Assembly: GCA_035513345.1 (NCBI GenBank) | Contig: DATKCF010000030.1 | Location: 1 to 64,000, forward strand | DNA length: 64,000 nt | Origin: DATKCF01 sp035513345 | GTDB lineage: Bacteria > Gemmatimonadota > Gemmatimonadetes > Longimicrobiales > RSA9 | Direction: 5' to 3' | Shown: positions 44,843 through 52,703 of the stretch, one piece after another | Position numbering within the stretch: the stretch's first letter is position 1 | How the letters are laid out: each line of letters begins with the position of its first letter | The notes under the pieces: generated by a model | Database searches by the model: none | Seen by the model: only the letters and a program-made list of their open reading frames with translations | Told to the model about the DNA's origin: nothing | Made by a program: the position numbers and the translations under genes

Positions 44843-45205
44843 ATGGCCGATCCACACGAGTTCGGAAAACGTTGCGAAGCGCTGGCCGCGGAGTCGCTGA
44901 TTGCGGCAGGCTGGCGAATCGTCGCCCGGAACTACCGCTTTGGTCGTCGCGAGATCGACCTTATCGCGAGCCGGAACCGGGTCATCGCGTTCGTCGAGGT
45001 GAAGGGTCGTCGCGGCGATGGCTACGGACACCCGCTCGAGGCGATCACGCGTCGCAAACGCGAGGAGATCCGCCGGGTCGCCGAGCACTGGATCGCGCGC
45101 CACGGACAGCCTGGACAGACATACCGATTCGACGCGATCGGCGTGAGGCGCGATACCCGCGCGGATCAGGTGATCGAGCACGTGGAAGACGCGTGGCGCC
45201 TGTGA
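44843..45205 (+). CDS. yraN: YraN/UPF0102-family putative endonuclease
   Basis: This encodes 120 residues, with the restriction-endonuclease-like fold of UPF0102. FGKRCEALAAESLIAAGWRIVARNYRFGRREIDLIA (about 7-42) contains the core Glu and EIDLI acidic pair. VIAFVEVKGRR (about 48-58) carries the ExK element. It is probably a Holliday-junction-resolvase-type nuclease, but its biochemical role is not settled. It sits between dnaX and ybaB. I use ATG 44843; a GTG 21 nt earlier is in frame. Confidence 0.85.
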   Translation: MADPHEFGKRCEALAAESLIAAGWRIVARNYRFGRREIDLIASRNRVIAFVEVKGRRGDGYGHPLEAITRRKREEIRRVAEHWIARHGQPGQTYRFDAIGVRRDTRADQVIEHVEDAWRL

Positions 45206-45297
45206 AGCCGACGCAGCATGGATCGGCCTGAGATACAACCGGAACCCGCTTCGCCACAGGGGTAGAATCACGGCACATGCGGTCGGCTCGAACGCGC

Positions 45298-45327
45298 TTG
45301 CCAGCCGCGCGATCGGTCCGGTACCTT
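45298..45327 (+). promoter_or_regulatory. weak candidate promoter of ybaB-recR
   Basis: TTGCCA (45298-45303), an 18-nt spacer and TACCTT (45322-45327), 34 nt upstream of the ybaB start. The 155-nt gap before ybaB is the widest in this gene run. Confidence 0.35.
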
Positions 45328-45360
45328 CAGAATCGTGATCAATCCGGCGACTCTTCATTC

Positions 45361-45684
45361 ATGACGAATTTTCAGCAGCTCCTCCAGATGGGCCAGCAGG
45401 TCCAGGCCCGGCTTTCCCAACTCCAGACCGAGCTTGGCAGCCGCACGGTGACGTGCTCGAGCGGCGGTGGCATGGTGACCGTGACGGCGGACGGCAGGGG
45501 GCACGTGAAGTCCATCAAGATCGATCGGACCGTTGTCGATCCTGAGGACGTCGAAATGCTCGAGGATCTCGTCCAGGCGGCGGTCAACGAAGCCCAACAG
45601 CGGGCTCAACAGCTCTACGAAGAGGAAGTCAGGAAGCTGGCTGGCGGTCTCCCGATACCCTTCGGCCTGCCCGGCCTGCCGTGA
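45361..45684 (+). CDS. ybaB: YbaB/EbfC family nucleoid-associated protein
   Basis: A small DNA-binding protein (107 residues) of the YbaB/EbfC family. FQQLLQMGQQVQARLSQLQTEL begins it. The beta-sheet is VTCSSGGGMVTVTADGRGHVKSIKID (about 34-60), and LVQAAVNEAQQRAQQLYEEEV closes it. The family forms tweezer-like dimers that bind DNA. It is directly followed by recR (GTGA overlap), the conserved dnaX-ybaB-recR order. I start at ATG 45361; the frame is open upstream without support. Confidence 0.93.
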   Translation: MTNFQQLLQMGQQVQARLSQLQTELGSRTVTCSSGGGMVTVTADGRGHVKSIKIDRTVVDPEDVEMLEDLVQAAVNEAQQRAQQLYEEEVRKLAGGLPIPFGLPGLP

Positions 45685-46277
45685 GCGCGATCGATGGGCT
45701 GGTCGGCGAGTTCGCTCGCCTGCCAGGCATCGGCCGCAAGACGGCGCTCCGGTTGACCTACCACCTGCTGAGGCGGCCGCATGATGAGATGCGGCGGCTC
45801 GCCCGGGCGCTGGACGAAGTGGCGGCGCGGGTCCACGCGTGCTCCACATGCGGCAACCTGACGGAAGCCGATCCGTGCGAGTTGTGCCAGAGCGATCGAA
45901 GGGATGCTTCCATCGTGTGCGTCGTGGAGGAAGCGTCCGACATTGCCGCGATCGAACGCACCGGCGCGTTCCTCGGGCGGTACCACGTCCTGGGCGGGCG
46001 GCTGTCGCCGCTCGAGGGTGTGGGCCCCGATGATCTGCGTGTTACTCCGCTGCTGGCCCGGGTGCGTGACGGCGGTGGCGCGGTGCGGGAAGTGATCGTG
46101 GCTACGAATCCGAGCGTTGAAGGTGAGGCTACGGCACTATACCTTCAGAGGCTGATCCGGCCACTTGGCGTGCGAGTCACGCGACTCGCCAGAGGCATGC
46201 CGGTCGGCGGCGATCTCGAATACACTGACGGCGTCACCATCGCCGAGGCACTGGCCGGACGGCGAGAAATAGGTTGA
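45681..46277 (+). CDS. recR: recombination mediator RecR
   Basis: RecR (198 residues) forms a ring clamp and works with RecO (and RecF) to load RecA. The HhH motif FARLPGIGRKTALRLTYHLL (about 11-30) is followed by a Cys4 zinc finger (Cys54, Cys57, Cys66, Cys69) and the Toprim domain: CVVEEASDIAAIERTG, VLGGRLSPLEGVGPDDL, and EVIVATNPSVEGEATALYL. The GTG start overlaps the ybaB stop (GTGA). Confidence 0.96.
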   Translation: MSAIDGLVGEFARLPGIGRKTALRLTYHLLRRPHDEMRRLARALDEVAARVHACSTCGNLTEADPCELCQSDRRDASIVCVVEEASDIAAIERTGAFLGRYHVLGGRLSPLEGVGPDDLRVTPLLARVRDGGGAVREVIVATNPSVEGEATALYLQRLIRPLGVRVTRLARGMPVGGDLEYTDGVTIAEALAGRREIG

Positions 46278-46278
46278 C

Positions 46279-46599
46279 ATGCGGCGAGGACGCATAATCA
46301 AGGTTCTCGGACTGGTCGCGCTGATCTTCGGAGCGGTCACCGGGATCAGCACGCTGGTCGTGCGTGACCAGATCACGCGGCACCGGCGCGATCTGTTCAG
46401 CGTGAGCGCTCGCCAGCGGCTCGCAGCGCTGGGCTACATCGCCGGGCTCGCCGCGTCCGTCGAGATGGTGCATCTTCTGCGCGATTACGTGGCGTGGGAG
46501 CCGCGCAGCCTGCTGCGGCGCCGGGCGCACCAGATCATCGAGCGCATGGAACGGCATCTGGACCAGACCGCGGGACCGCGTGCCGGGATCGCCGGATGA
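46279..46599 (+). CDS. small single-pass membrane protein
   Basis: This encodes 106 residues. A basic start (MRRGRIIK) and one transmembrane helix (about 8-28) are followed by a basic, helix-forming region with many Arg residues. I recognise no family. A ribosome site AGGTTGAC precedes ATG 46279, and its TGA overlaps the roadblock gene's ATG. It sits between recR and the roadblock/MglA pair, so it might act as a membrane anchor for that system, but this is only suggested by position. Confidence 0.55.
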   Translation: MRRGRIIKVLGLVALIFGAVTGISTLVVRDQITRHRRDLFSVSARQRLAALGYIAGLAASVEMVHLLRDYVAWEPRSLLRRRAHQIIERMERHLDQTAGPRAGIAG

Positions 46600-47093
46600 C
46601 GCGTGCCGAAAGCATCGCGTCGATCGGCACGGACGACCTCGCGCAAATTGAAACGCTGCTCAAGCGGTATCTGCAGGAGACCAGCGCGCGGTGCGCGATC
46701 GTGATCGATCGGACGGGCCGTATGCTGGCTGTGGCGGGCGATACAGGCGGCATCGATCAGACCGCATTCGCGTCGCTGGCGGCCGCGGACTTCGCGGCCA
46801 GCGACCAGCTCGCCGTGCTGCTTGGCGAGCGTGAGTTCGCATCGCTCTATCACCATGGCGAGCGCCAGTCCATGTATCTGGCCGATGCGGATGGCTGGGC
46901 TATCCTCGCTGCGATATTCGACAGAAGGACGACCCTGGGCATGGTGCGGATCAAGACAAAAGGTGTGGTGGCGCGGCTGGGCCGCGTATTCCGTGACATA
47001 GCGGAGAGCGGACCATCCGGCTCCGTCGTATCCATGGAAGTCGGCTGGGCCGATGACGCCGAATCGGAAATCGACCGCCTTTTCACGGACTAG
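46596..47093 (+). CDS. roadblock/LC7-domain protein (MglB-like)
   Basis: A roadblock/LC7 protein of 165 residues: CAIVIDRTGRMLAVAGDTGG (about 33-52), then helices and DADGWAILAAIFDRRTTLGMVRIKT (about 96-121). Roadblock proteins such as MglB act as GTPase-activating partners of MglA-type small GTPases in cell polarity. The mglA-like gene follows after 12 nt with its own GGAGG site, which supports a partner role. The ATGA overlap with the upstream gene sets the start. Confidence 0.82.
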   Translation: MTRAESIASIGTDDLAQIETLLKRYLQETSARCAIVIDRTGRMLAVAGDTGGIDQTAFASLAAADFAASDQLAVLLGEREFASLYHHGERQSMYLADADGWAILAAIFDRRTTLGMVRIKTKGVVARLGRVFRDIAESGPSGSVVSMEVGWADDAESEIDRLFTD

Positions 47094-47105
47094 GAGGGGT
47101 GGCCG

Positions 47106-47687
47106 ATGTCGATGATCAACTACGCCAGCCGCGAGATCAATTGCAAGCTGGTCTACTACGGGCCGGGGCTGGGTGGCAAGACGAGCAACCTCGAGTACAT
47201 CTACGGCAAGATCAATCCGCAAACGCGCGGCAAGCTCATCTCACTGGCGACCGAGCAGGAGCGGACCCTGTTCTTCGACTTCCTGCCCGTCGACCTGGGC
47301 TCGATCCGCGGGTTCAAGACCCGGTTTCACCTGTACACGGTGCCCGGTCAAGTCTATTACAACGCCAGCCGCCGCCTCATCCTGAAGGGAGTCGACGGCA
47401 TCGCGTTCGTGGCTGATTCGCAGGCGGAACGAATGGACGCGAACATCGCCGCGATGGAAAACCTGTACGAGAACCTTGCCGACTACGGCTACGATCCGAA
47501 GAACGTCGCGATCATCATGCAGTACAACAAGCGGGATCTCCCGAGTGCGGTACCGATCGAGGAACTGCGATCACACCTCAATCCGGCGAGCCATCTGCCC
47601 GAGTTCGAAGCGGTGGCGATCAGCGGCAGGGGCGTGTTCGACACGTTGAAGGCGGTGAGCAAGCTGGTTCTCAAGTCGCTCAGTTGA
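47106..47687 (+). CDS. mglA: MglA-like small GTPase
   Basis: A Ras-like GTPase of 193 residues. P-loop GPGLGGKT (19-26), FDFLPVDLG, and G3 replaced by the MglA-type TVPGQVYYNASR. G4 is QYNKRDL (NKRD). The MglA subgroup controls front-rear polarity and gliding or twitching in several phyla, with MglB as GAP. Here a roadblock protein precedes it and a CDP-alcohol phosphatidyltransferase follows. A strong GGAGGGG ribosome site precedes the ATG. Confidence 0.9.
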   Translation: MSMINYASREINCKLVYYGPGLGGKTSNLEYIYGKINPQTRGKLISLATEQERTLFFDFLPVDLGSIRGFKTRFHLYTVPGQVYYNASRRLILKGVDGIAFVADSQAERMDANIAAMENLYENLADYGYDPKNVAIIMQYNKRDLPSAVPIEELRSHLNPASHLPEFEAVAISGRGVFDTLKAVSKLVLKSLS

Positions 47688-47694
47688 GGCCCTC

Positions 47695-48339
47695 GTGGTG
47701 CTGAATCGGAGCACCCTGCCGAACGCGATCACGGTCGCACGGATAGCGATGACACCGGCGATCGTGCTGCTGCTTTTCACGCCGACGTTCGGGGCCCGGC
47801 TCGGCGCGTTCGTTCTGTTCCTCGCCGCCGCGTTCTCCGATCTCTGGGACGGCTATCTCGCACGGAAGCACGGCTGGATCTCCGATTTCGGCAAACTGTG
47901 GGACCCGATCGCCGATAAGTTGCTGCTCGTGGCCACCTTCGTGCCGTTCCATATCCTGTCGTTGCGGCCTGATCCCGAAACCCGGATACCGGTGTTCGGC
48001 ACGTTCCCGCTGTGGATTCTGCTCGTGGTGCTGGGCCGCGAAGTGCTCGTCACGGTGATCCGGTCGCTCGCGGCACGTCGTGGCCTTGTCATTCCGGCGG
48101 GTCCGGAAGGCAAGCTGAAGGCACTGTTCCAGAACATATTCGTCGGCACGACGATCTTCTGGTTGGCGTTGAGAACGGCGGGCGAGGATCGCGGCTGGGC
48201 AGGCGAGGCGTGGCGCAACTGGCAGATCTTCCATGGCACTGTTCTGATCATCACGCTGGCAATCGCCGTGATCCTCACGGTCTACTCGATGATCGTCTAT
48301 CTGTGGGCGTGGCGTCGCATCGGACGGGTGGCAATCTGA
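47695..48339 (+). CDS. pgsA: CDP-alcohol phosphatidyltransferase (PgsA-like)
   Basis: An integral membrane enzyme of 214 residues with several hydrophobic segments. It carries the CDP-alcohol motif D-x2-DG-x2-AR-x8-G-x3-D-x3-D (Asp49, Asp52, Gly53, Ala56, Arg57, Gly66, Asp70, Asp74). By overall similarity it should be phosphatidylglycerophosphate synthase, making PGP from CDP-DAG and glycerol 3-phosphate. Other CDP-alcohol transferases are possible. GTG 47695 or the next GTG 47698 could start it; a GAGG lies just upstream. Confidence 0.85.
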   Translation: MVLNRSTLPNAITVARIAMTPAIVLLLFTPTFGARLGAFVLFLAAAFSDLWDGYLARKHGWISDFGKLWDPIADKLLLVATFVPFHILSLRPDPETRIPVFGTFPLWILLVVLGREVLVTVIRSLAARRGLVIPAGPEGKLKALFQNIFVGTTIFWLALRTAGEDRGWAGEAWRNWQIFHGTVLIITLAIAVILTVYSMIVYLWAWRRIGRVAI

Positions 48340-49601
48340 GCGGTCCACGCGTTGCGGTCGAGGTCGTCGCGATCGGTGACGAACTACTTCTGGGCGACAC
48401 CGTGGACACGAATGGTGCATGGCTCGGCACCACGTTTTCCGCGGCCGGCATACGCGTCGTTCGCCGGGCCATTGTCGGCGACGACGATGACGCGATCCGT
48501 TCGGCCGTCACGGACGCGCTGGCCCGAACCGGCGTCGTAGTCTGTTGCGGTGGACTCGGGCCGACACCGGATGATCGGACGCGGCCCGCCGTGGCATCAA
48601 TCTACGGCTGGCCACTCGAGGTCGATGAATCGTGGGTGGCGACCATGCGGTCGCGCTTCGAGGTGCGCGGCCTGACGATGTCACCAACAAACGTCGTGCA
48701 GGCCGAAGTCCCGCGCGGTGCAACCGTGTTCCGCAACGCCATTGGCACTGCGCCCGGACTTGGCCTGGCGGATGACGAGCGCGGCGTCACCGTGCTGCTG
48801 CCGGGCGTGCCCCGCGAAATGCGGTGGCTGCTCGAGCATCATGCGCTCGACTGGCTGCGTGAGCGACTGCTGCACGGCAAGCGGCGGATCAACCGGCGAG
48901 TACTCCGGACCACTGGTGTGGCGGAGTCCACGCTGGCCGAGCGGATCGCGGACATTACAGGCGACATTGCGCCGGTGACGCTCGCGTTCCTGCCGACCGG
49001 CGCCGGCATCGACTTGCGTCTGACGAGCTGGGGCGATGCCGATGACGAGACGGCGGGCAACAGGCTCGGCGAGATCGAAGGGTCGCTCCGTGCGCGGCTC
49101 GGACGCGCCATCTACGGTGAGGACGGCGCCGACCTGGCGGAGATCGTTGGCAACACGTTGCGCTCGCGAGGCTGGACGATCGCAGTGGCGGAAAGCTGTA
49201 CCGGCGGCCTGCTGGCGAAGCGGTTGACCGACGCCGCCGGTTCGTCCGCCTTCATGGTCGCGGGCGTGGTGTCGTATTCGAACGAGGCGAAGACGGCGTT
49301 TCTCGACGTGCCCGCCGCGACAATCGAGCATCACGGTGCGGTCAGTGAAGAAACAGCGGCCGCAATGCTCGACGGCATCCTGCGGCGCGCCGGAACGCAT
49401 TGCGCCGTCTCGATTACCGGGATCGCCGGACCCGGCGGCGGTACTGAAGAGAAACCGGTGGGCACCGTATGGGTGGGCGTCACGTGCGGTGGAGCGCGTC
49501 GTGTCCGCCGGCTGCGTCTGTTCGGCGACCGGGCCGAGATCCGTGAACGGTCGGTGCAGGCCGCACTCAAGATGCTGCTCGACATGCTGTCGCCGGAGTG
49601 A
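48309..49601 (+). CDS. cinA: CinA-family protein (NMN deamidase / pyrophosphatase)
   Basis: CinA (430 residues from this start). The N-terminal MoCF-like domain (AIGDELLLGDTVDTN, about 18-33; GGLGPTPDDRTRPA, about 80-93) is an ADP-ribose/NAD pyrophosphatase. The C-terminal domain (VAESCTGGLLAKRLTDAAGSS..., SYSNEAK, ITGIAGPGGGTEEKPVGTVWVGV) is NMN amidohydrolase PncC. This fits pyridine nucleotide recycling. The start is not certain: no ATG is available; GTG 48309 lies inside pgsA, while CTG 48336 overlaps the pgsA stop as CTGA, matching the overlap style used elsewhere. Confidence 0.9.
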   Translation: MASHRTGGNLSGPRVAVEVVAIGDELLLGDTVDTNGAWLGTTFSAAGIRVVRRAIVGDDDDAIRSAVTDALARTGVVVCCGGLGPTPDDRTRPAVASIYGWPLEVDESWVATMRSRFEVRGLTMSPTNVVQAEVPRGATVFRNAIGTAPGLGLADDERGVTVLLPGVPREMRWLLEHHALDWLRERLLHGKRRINRRVLRTTGVAESTLAERIADITGDIAPVTLAFLPTGAGIDLRLTSWGDADDETAGNRLGEIEGSLRARLGRAIYGEDGADLAEIVGNTLRSRGWTIAVAESCTGGLLAKRLTDAAGSSAFMVAGVVSYSNEAKTAFLDVPAATIEHHGAVSEETAAAMLDGILRRAGTHCAVSITGIAGPGGGTEEKPVGTVWVGVTCGGARRVRRLRLFGDRAEIRERSVQAALKMLLDMLSPE

Positions 49602-49620
49602 CACCAGAAACGGAAAAGGC

Positions 49621-49667
49621 GCAAGCGAGATCGGTTGTACGGCAGTGCCGGCTGGTCTCCCGCTTGC
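49621..49667 (+). promoter_or_regulatory. nested palindromic element upstream of grpE
   Basis: An outer pair GCAAGCG (49621-49627) and CGCTTGC (49661-49667) encloses an inner perfect repeat, CGGCA-G-TGCCG (49640-49650). A possible promoter follows with a weak TTGCAG (49664-49669), 17 nt and GACATT (49687-49692). No CIRCE or sigma32-type box is seen. It could be an operator for heat-shock control or the end of cinA transcription. Confidence 0.4.
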
Positions 49668-49724
49668 AGGACAGGGGTGGTCGCCAGACATTCCCGCGCG
49701 CAAACACGCAATGGAGATGAATCG

Positions 49725-50351
49725 ATGACGGATCGGCACTCGAATGGACCGGCTGGACCCGACGCGGAGACGGCCGCCGAGAGCGAAGCCACCGGATCAC
49801 AGCGCGGCGAGAGCCCGGCGGCGGGCGAGTCCGAGGCCGGATCCACCGGAGGCGAAGCATCGGCAACCGATGCGGCGGCACTCGAGGACCTCGAGGTCGC
49901 GCTCGAGAGTTCGCGGATCGAGCTGGAACGATCGCAGGACCGGTTCGTGCGCCTGGCAGCCGAGTTCGACAACTACCGGAAGCGGACCGAGCGCGAGAGA
50001 ACCGACTTGTATGGACGCGCCCAGGCGGAACTCATCGCGAGGATGCTCGAGGCGGTCGATGATCTCGAACGCGTCGCCGACTTCGATGAGACCACGCCGA
50101 GCAAGGCGTTGCTCGAGGGCGTTCAGCTTGTCGAGAAGAAGCTCCTCGCCGCATTCGAGGGGGCCGGCCTGCGCAGGCTCGAGGCTGCCGGCAAGAAGTT
50201 CGATCCGGCCTCGATGGAAGCGCTCGCGACCGTGCCGACCGACGTGCCCGACGAGGATGAAATCGTTTCAGACGTCTTCCAGCCCGGATACCGGTTCGGT
50301 GAGACACTCGTTCGCCCCGCGCGAGTCCGCGTGAAGAAGTTCGAGGACTGA
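49725..50351 (+). CDS. grpE: nucleotide exchange factor GrpE
   Basis: GrpE (208 residues) is the DnaK nucleotide-exchange factor. The N-terminal region (1-55) is acidic and disordered. The long helix (about 58-115) contains FVRLAAEFDNYRKRTERERTD. The C-terminal beta-wing has PASMEALATVPTDVPDEDEIVSDVFQPGYRFGETLVRPARVRV. ATG 49725 has a GGAGATG ribosome site upstream. dnaJ follows after 4 nt; dnaK is not in the window. Confidence 0.95.
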   Translation: MTDRHSNGPAGPDAETAAESEATGSQRGESPAAGESEAGSTGGEASATDAAALEDLEVALESSRIELERSQDRFVRLAAEFDNYRKRTERERTDLYGRAQAELIARMLEAVDDLERVADFDETTPSKALLEGVQLVEKKLLAAFEGAGLRRLEAAGKKFDPASMEALATVPTDVPDEDEIVSDVFQPGYRFGETLVRPARVRVKKFED

Positions 50352-50355
50352 AGCA

Positions 50356-51489
50356 ATGCCCGCCTCCGGAACGAAGGACTACTACCAGGTCCTGGGTGTA
50401 CCGGAAACCGCGAACGCCGACGAGATCAAGAAGGCGTACCGCCGGCTCGCCAAGGAGCACCATCCGGACGCGAATCCGAACGATTCCGCGGCCGCCGAGC
50501 GGTTCAAGGCGATCGGCGAGGCGTACTCGGTCCTGTCGGACGCGGAGAAACGGAAACAGTACGACCAGATGCGGAAGATGGGTCCGTTCGCCGGGTTCAA
50601 CTTCAGCAACCGGCCTGGCACCGCGGGACCGAAACCGGGTGCCGGCGGCCAGCAGACACAGGGCGGGCCGGGCTTCTCGTTCGAGGACATCGGTGACCTT
50701 GGCGGTCTGGGCGACCTGTTCGGATCCTTCTTCGACCGTGGCCGGCGAGGCAAGCGCACGACCAACGCGCGCGGCCGCGATGTCGAATACGTCGTCGAGA
50801 TTCCGTTCGGCGTGGCAGCCCGTGGCGGCAAGGTCACTGTGGCCGTCCCGATCACGGACGACTGCCCTGTATGCAGCGGGTCCGGCAGCGCGCCGGGCAG
50901 CCGGCCGCGAACGTGTCCGGAGTGCAGCGGCAAGGGCACCATCTCGTTCGGCCAGGGCGGCTTCGCGGTCAGCCGGCCGTGCCCCAATTGTCTGGGCCGC
51001 GGCCAGATTCCGACGAAAGCCTGCTCGAAGTGCGGTGGCACGGGCCAGAATACCGAGGAACGTCAGATTGTGCTGACGGTGCCGTCAGGCGTCGACAACG
51101 GCTCGAAGCTTCGCCTGTCGGGCCAGGGTGAGAAAGGCGAGGCGGGCGCACCGGCCGGCGATCTGCTCGTCACGTTCAAGATAAGGAGCCACTCGTTCTT
51201 TCGCCGGGACGGGCTCGATGTGCATTGCACCATCCCCATCAACATCGCTCAGGCGCTTCTCGGATCGAAGGTCCGCGTCAAGACAGTCGACGGGAAGAAG
51301 GTTACGCTCCGCATCCCGCCCGGCACGCAGTCCGGCACGCGGTTCCGGATTGCGGGGCAGGGCATCCAGAAGGGTGAACGGCGAGGCGACCAGTACGTTC
51401 AGGTGAAGATCAGTGTGCCGGAGCAGCTGTCGCCCGAAGAGCAGGAACTCATGAAGGAGTTCGCGAAGAGCGCCGAACTGAAATACTAG
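50356..51489 (+). CDS. dnaJ: chaperone protein DnaJ
   Basis: DnaJ (377 residues). The J domain has HPD (about residues 35-37, in KEHHPDANPND). A Gly/Phe-rich linker (about 75-135) follows. The zinc domain has four CxxCxGxG-type repeats (CPVCSGSG, CPECSGKG, CPNCLGRG, CSKCGGTG), then the two beta-barrel substrate domains. It stimulates DnaK ATPase and binds unfolded clients. Its TAG lies in a CTAG that also supplies the stop of mnmA on the other strand. Confidence 0.97.
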   Translation: MPASGTKDYYQVLGVPETANADEIKKAYRRLAKEHHPDANPNDSAAAERFKAIGEAYSVLSDAEKRKQYDQMRKMGPFAGFNFSNRPGTAGPKPGAGGQQTQGGPGFSFEDIGDLGGLGDLFGSFFDRGRRGKRTTNARGRDVEYVVEIPFGVAARGGKVTVAVPITDDCPVCSGSGSAPGSRPRTCPECSGKGTISFGQGGFAVSRPCPNCLGRGQIPTKACSKCGGTGQNTEERQIVLTVPSGVDNGSKLRLSGQGEKGEAGAPAGDLLVTFKIRSHSFFRRDGLDVHCTIPINIAQALLGSKVRVKTVDGKKVTLRIPPGTQSGTRFRIAGQGIQKGERRGDQYVQVKISVPEQLSPEEQELMKEFAKSAELKY

Positions 51490-52703
51490 TGGTTCGTCGG
51501 TGACGAGCCACCAGGGGCTCCGAGCCGTCGAATCCGACCTCCTCCGAGCACGCACTCGTCGTCACTGTACACCACACCCGACTGGCCGGGCGTGATTGCG
51601 CGCTGGCCCTCGTCGAAACGGAACTCTGCGCCTGAACCATCGATCGAAACGACCGTGGCGCGGGCGGCGCGCGCCCGATGCCGGACCTGGATGTGAACGC
51701 GGTCGCCGGCGCGCGGTGGATCAGCGAGCCAGTTGACGTCCGTCAGCGCGAGCCCATCGGCATCGAGCTGGTCCGGTGTGCCGACTACGACCTGACGTGT
51801 AGCAGGCCGCACGTCCAGCACGTAGAGCGGCCGGCCGAAACCGCCGCCCAGACCGCGGCGCTGTCCGATCGTGTAACGCGCGTAGCCGGCATGCGTGCCG
51901 AGTTCGCGGCCATCGGCAGACACGATCGGGCCCGGCTGAAGCGCGGCATGGTCGGCGCCGAGGCGGCTGGCCAGGAAGCCGGCGTAGTCGCCATCCGGTA
52001 CGAAGCAGATCTCCTGGGACTCGGGCTTGTCGGCGGTCACGAGACCGAGCGAGCGTGCGCGATCGCGGACCTCCGGCTTCGTCAGCGCACCGACCGGAAA
52101 ACGGAGGCGAGAAAGCACAAACGACGGTACGTCCCAGAGGAAGTACGTCTGGTCCTTGTTGCGATCGACGCCTCGCATCAGGCGAGGAATGCCACCATCC
52201 GAATCGATGCGGGCGTAATGCCCGGTGGCAATCGCGTCCGCGCCGAACGCGCGGCCTCGCCGCAACAGGTCAGGGATCTTCGTTGTCGAATTGCAGCGGA
52301 CGCACGGATTCGGTGTGCGACCGACCGCGTACTCGCTCACGAAGTCGTCGATCACGTCGTTCGTGAACGATTCCTCCATGTCGAAAACGTAGTGCGCGAT
52401 ACCGAGCGCGTCCGCCACACGGCGAGCGTCGGCGATGCCGTCGAGGCCGCAGCAGGTTCGCGACTTGGCCGGCGTCCCGGAGTAGCAGAACGTCTTCATC
52501 GTGATGCCAATGACGGTGCAGCCCTGCTCGACGAGCAGCGCAGCGGCGACAGACGAATCGACGCCGCCGGACATGGCGACGAGAACGGTCTGCGACTCGC
52601 CTGCCGAAGCACGATCCGGTTCAATCGAGGCGGAGGTGCCCCCGCTCGTGGGTGAAGTGGGTGAACCAGCCAGCTCGGGCCGCAACTCGCCGGCGTCGCT
52701 CAA
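51486..52703 (-). CDS. mnmA: tRNA-specific 2-thiouridylase MnmA
   Basis: MnmA (405 residues) thiolates U34 of Lys, Glu and Gln tRNAs using ATP. The PP-loop is SGGVDSS (45-51). The catalytic Cys in NPCVRCN is Cys134 (with Cys137), and Cys233 is in SQEICFV, matching the known disulfide pair. A 38-residue extension before the PP-loop is unusual, but the ATG overlaps the cysteine desulfurase stop (ATGA), which supports it. A Cys pair in SRTCCGLDG (84, 85) lies in a variable loop. The sulfur donor gene is next to it. Confidence 0.94.
   Translation of the reverse strand: MSDAGELRPELAGSPTSPTSGGTSASIEPDRASAGESQTVLVAMSGGVDSSVAAALLVEQGCTVIGITMKTFCYSGTPAKSRTCCGLDGIADARRVADALGIAHYVFDMEESFTNDVIDDFVSEYAVGRTPNPCVRCNSTTKIPDLLRRGRAFGADAIATGHYARIDSDGGIPRLMRGVDRNKDQTYFLWDVPSFVLSRLRFPVGALTKPEVRDRARSLGLVTADKPESQEICFVPDGDYAGFLASRLGADHAALQPGPIVSADGRELGTHAGYARYTIGQRRGLGGGFGRPLYVLDVRPATRQVVVGTPDQLDADGLALTDVNWLADPPRAGDRVHIQVRHRARAARATVVSIDGSGAEFRFDEGQRAITPGQSGVVYSDDECVLGGGRIRRLGAPGGSSPTNH

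Noticed and set aside
49602..49724. CIRCE element before grpE
   Set aside because: No TTAGCACTC-N9-GAGTGCTAA or close variant. The palindrome there has a different sequence.
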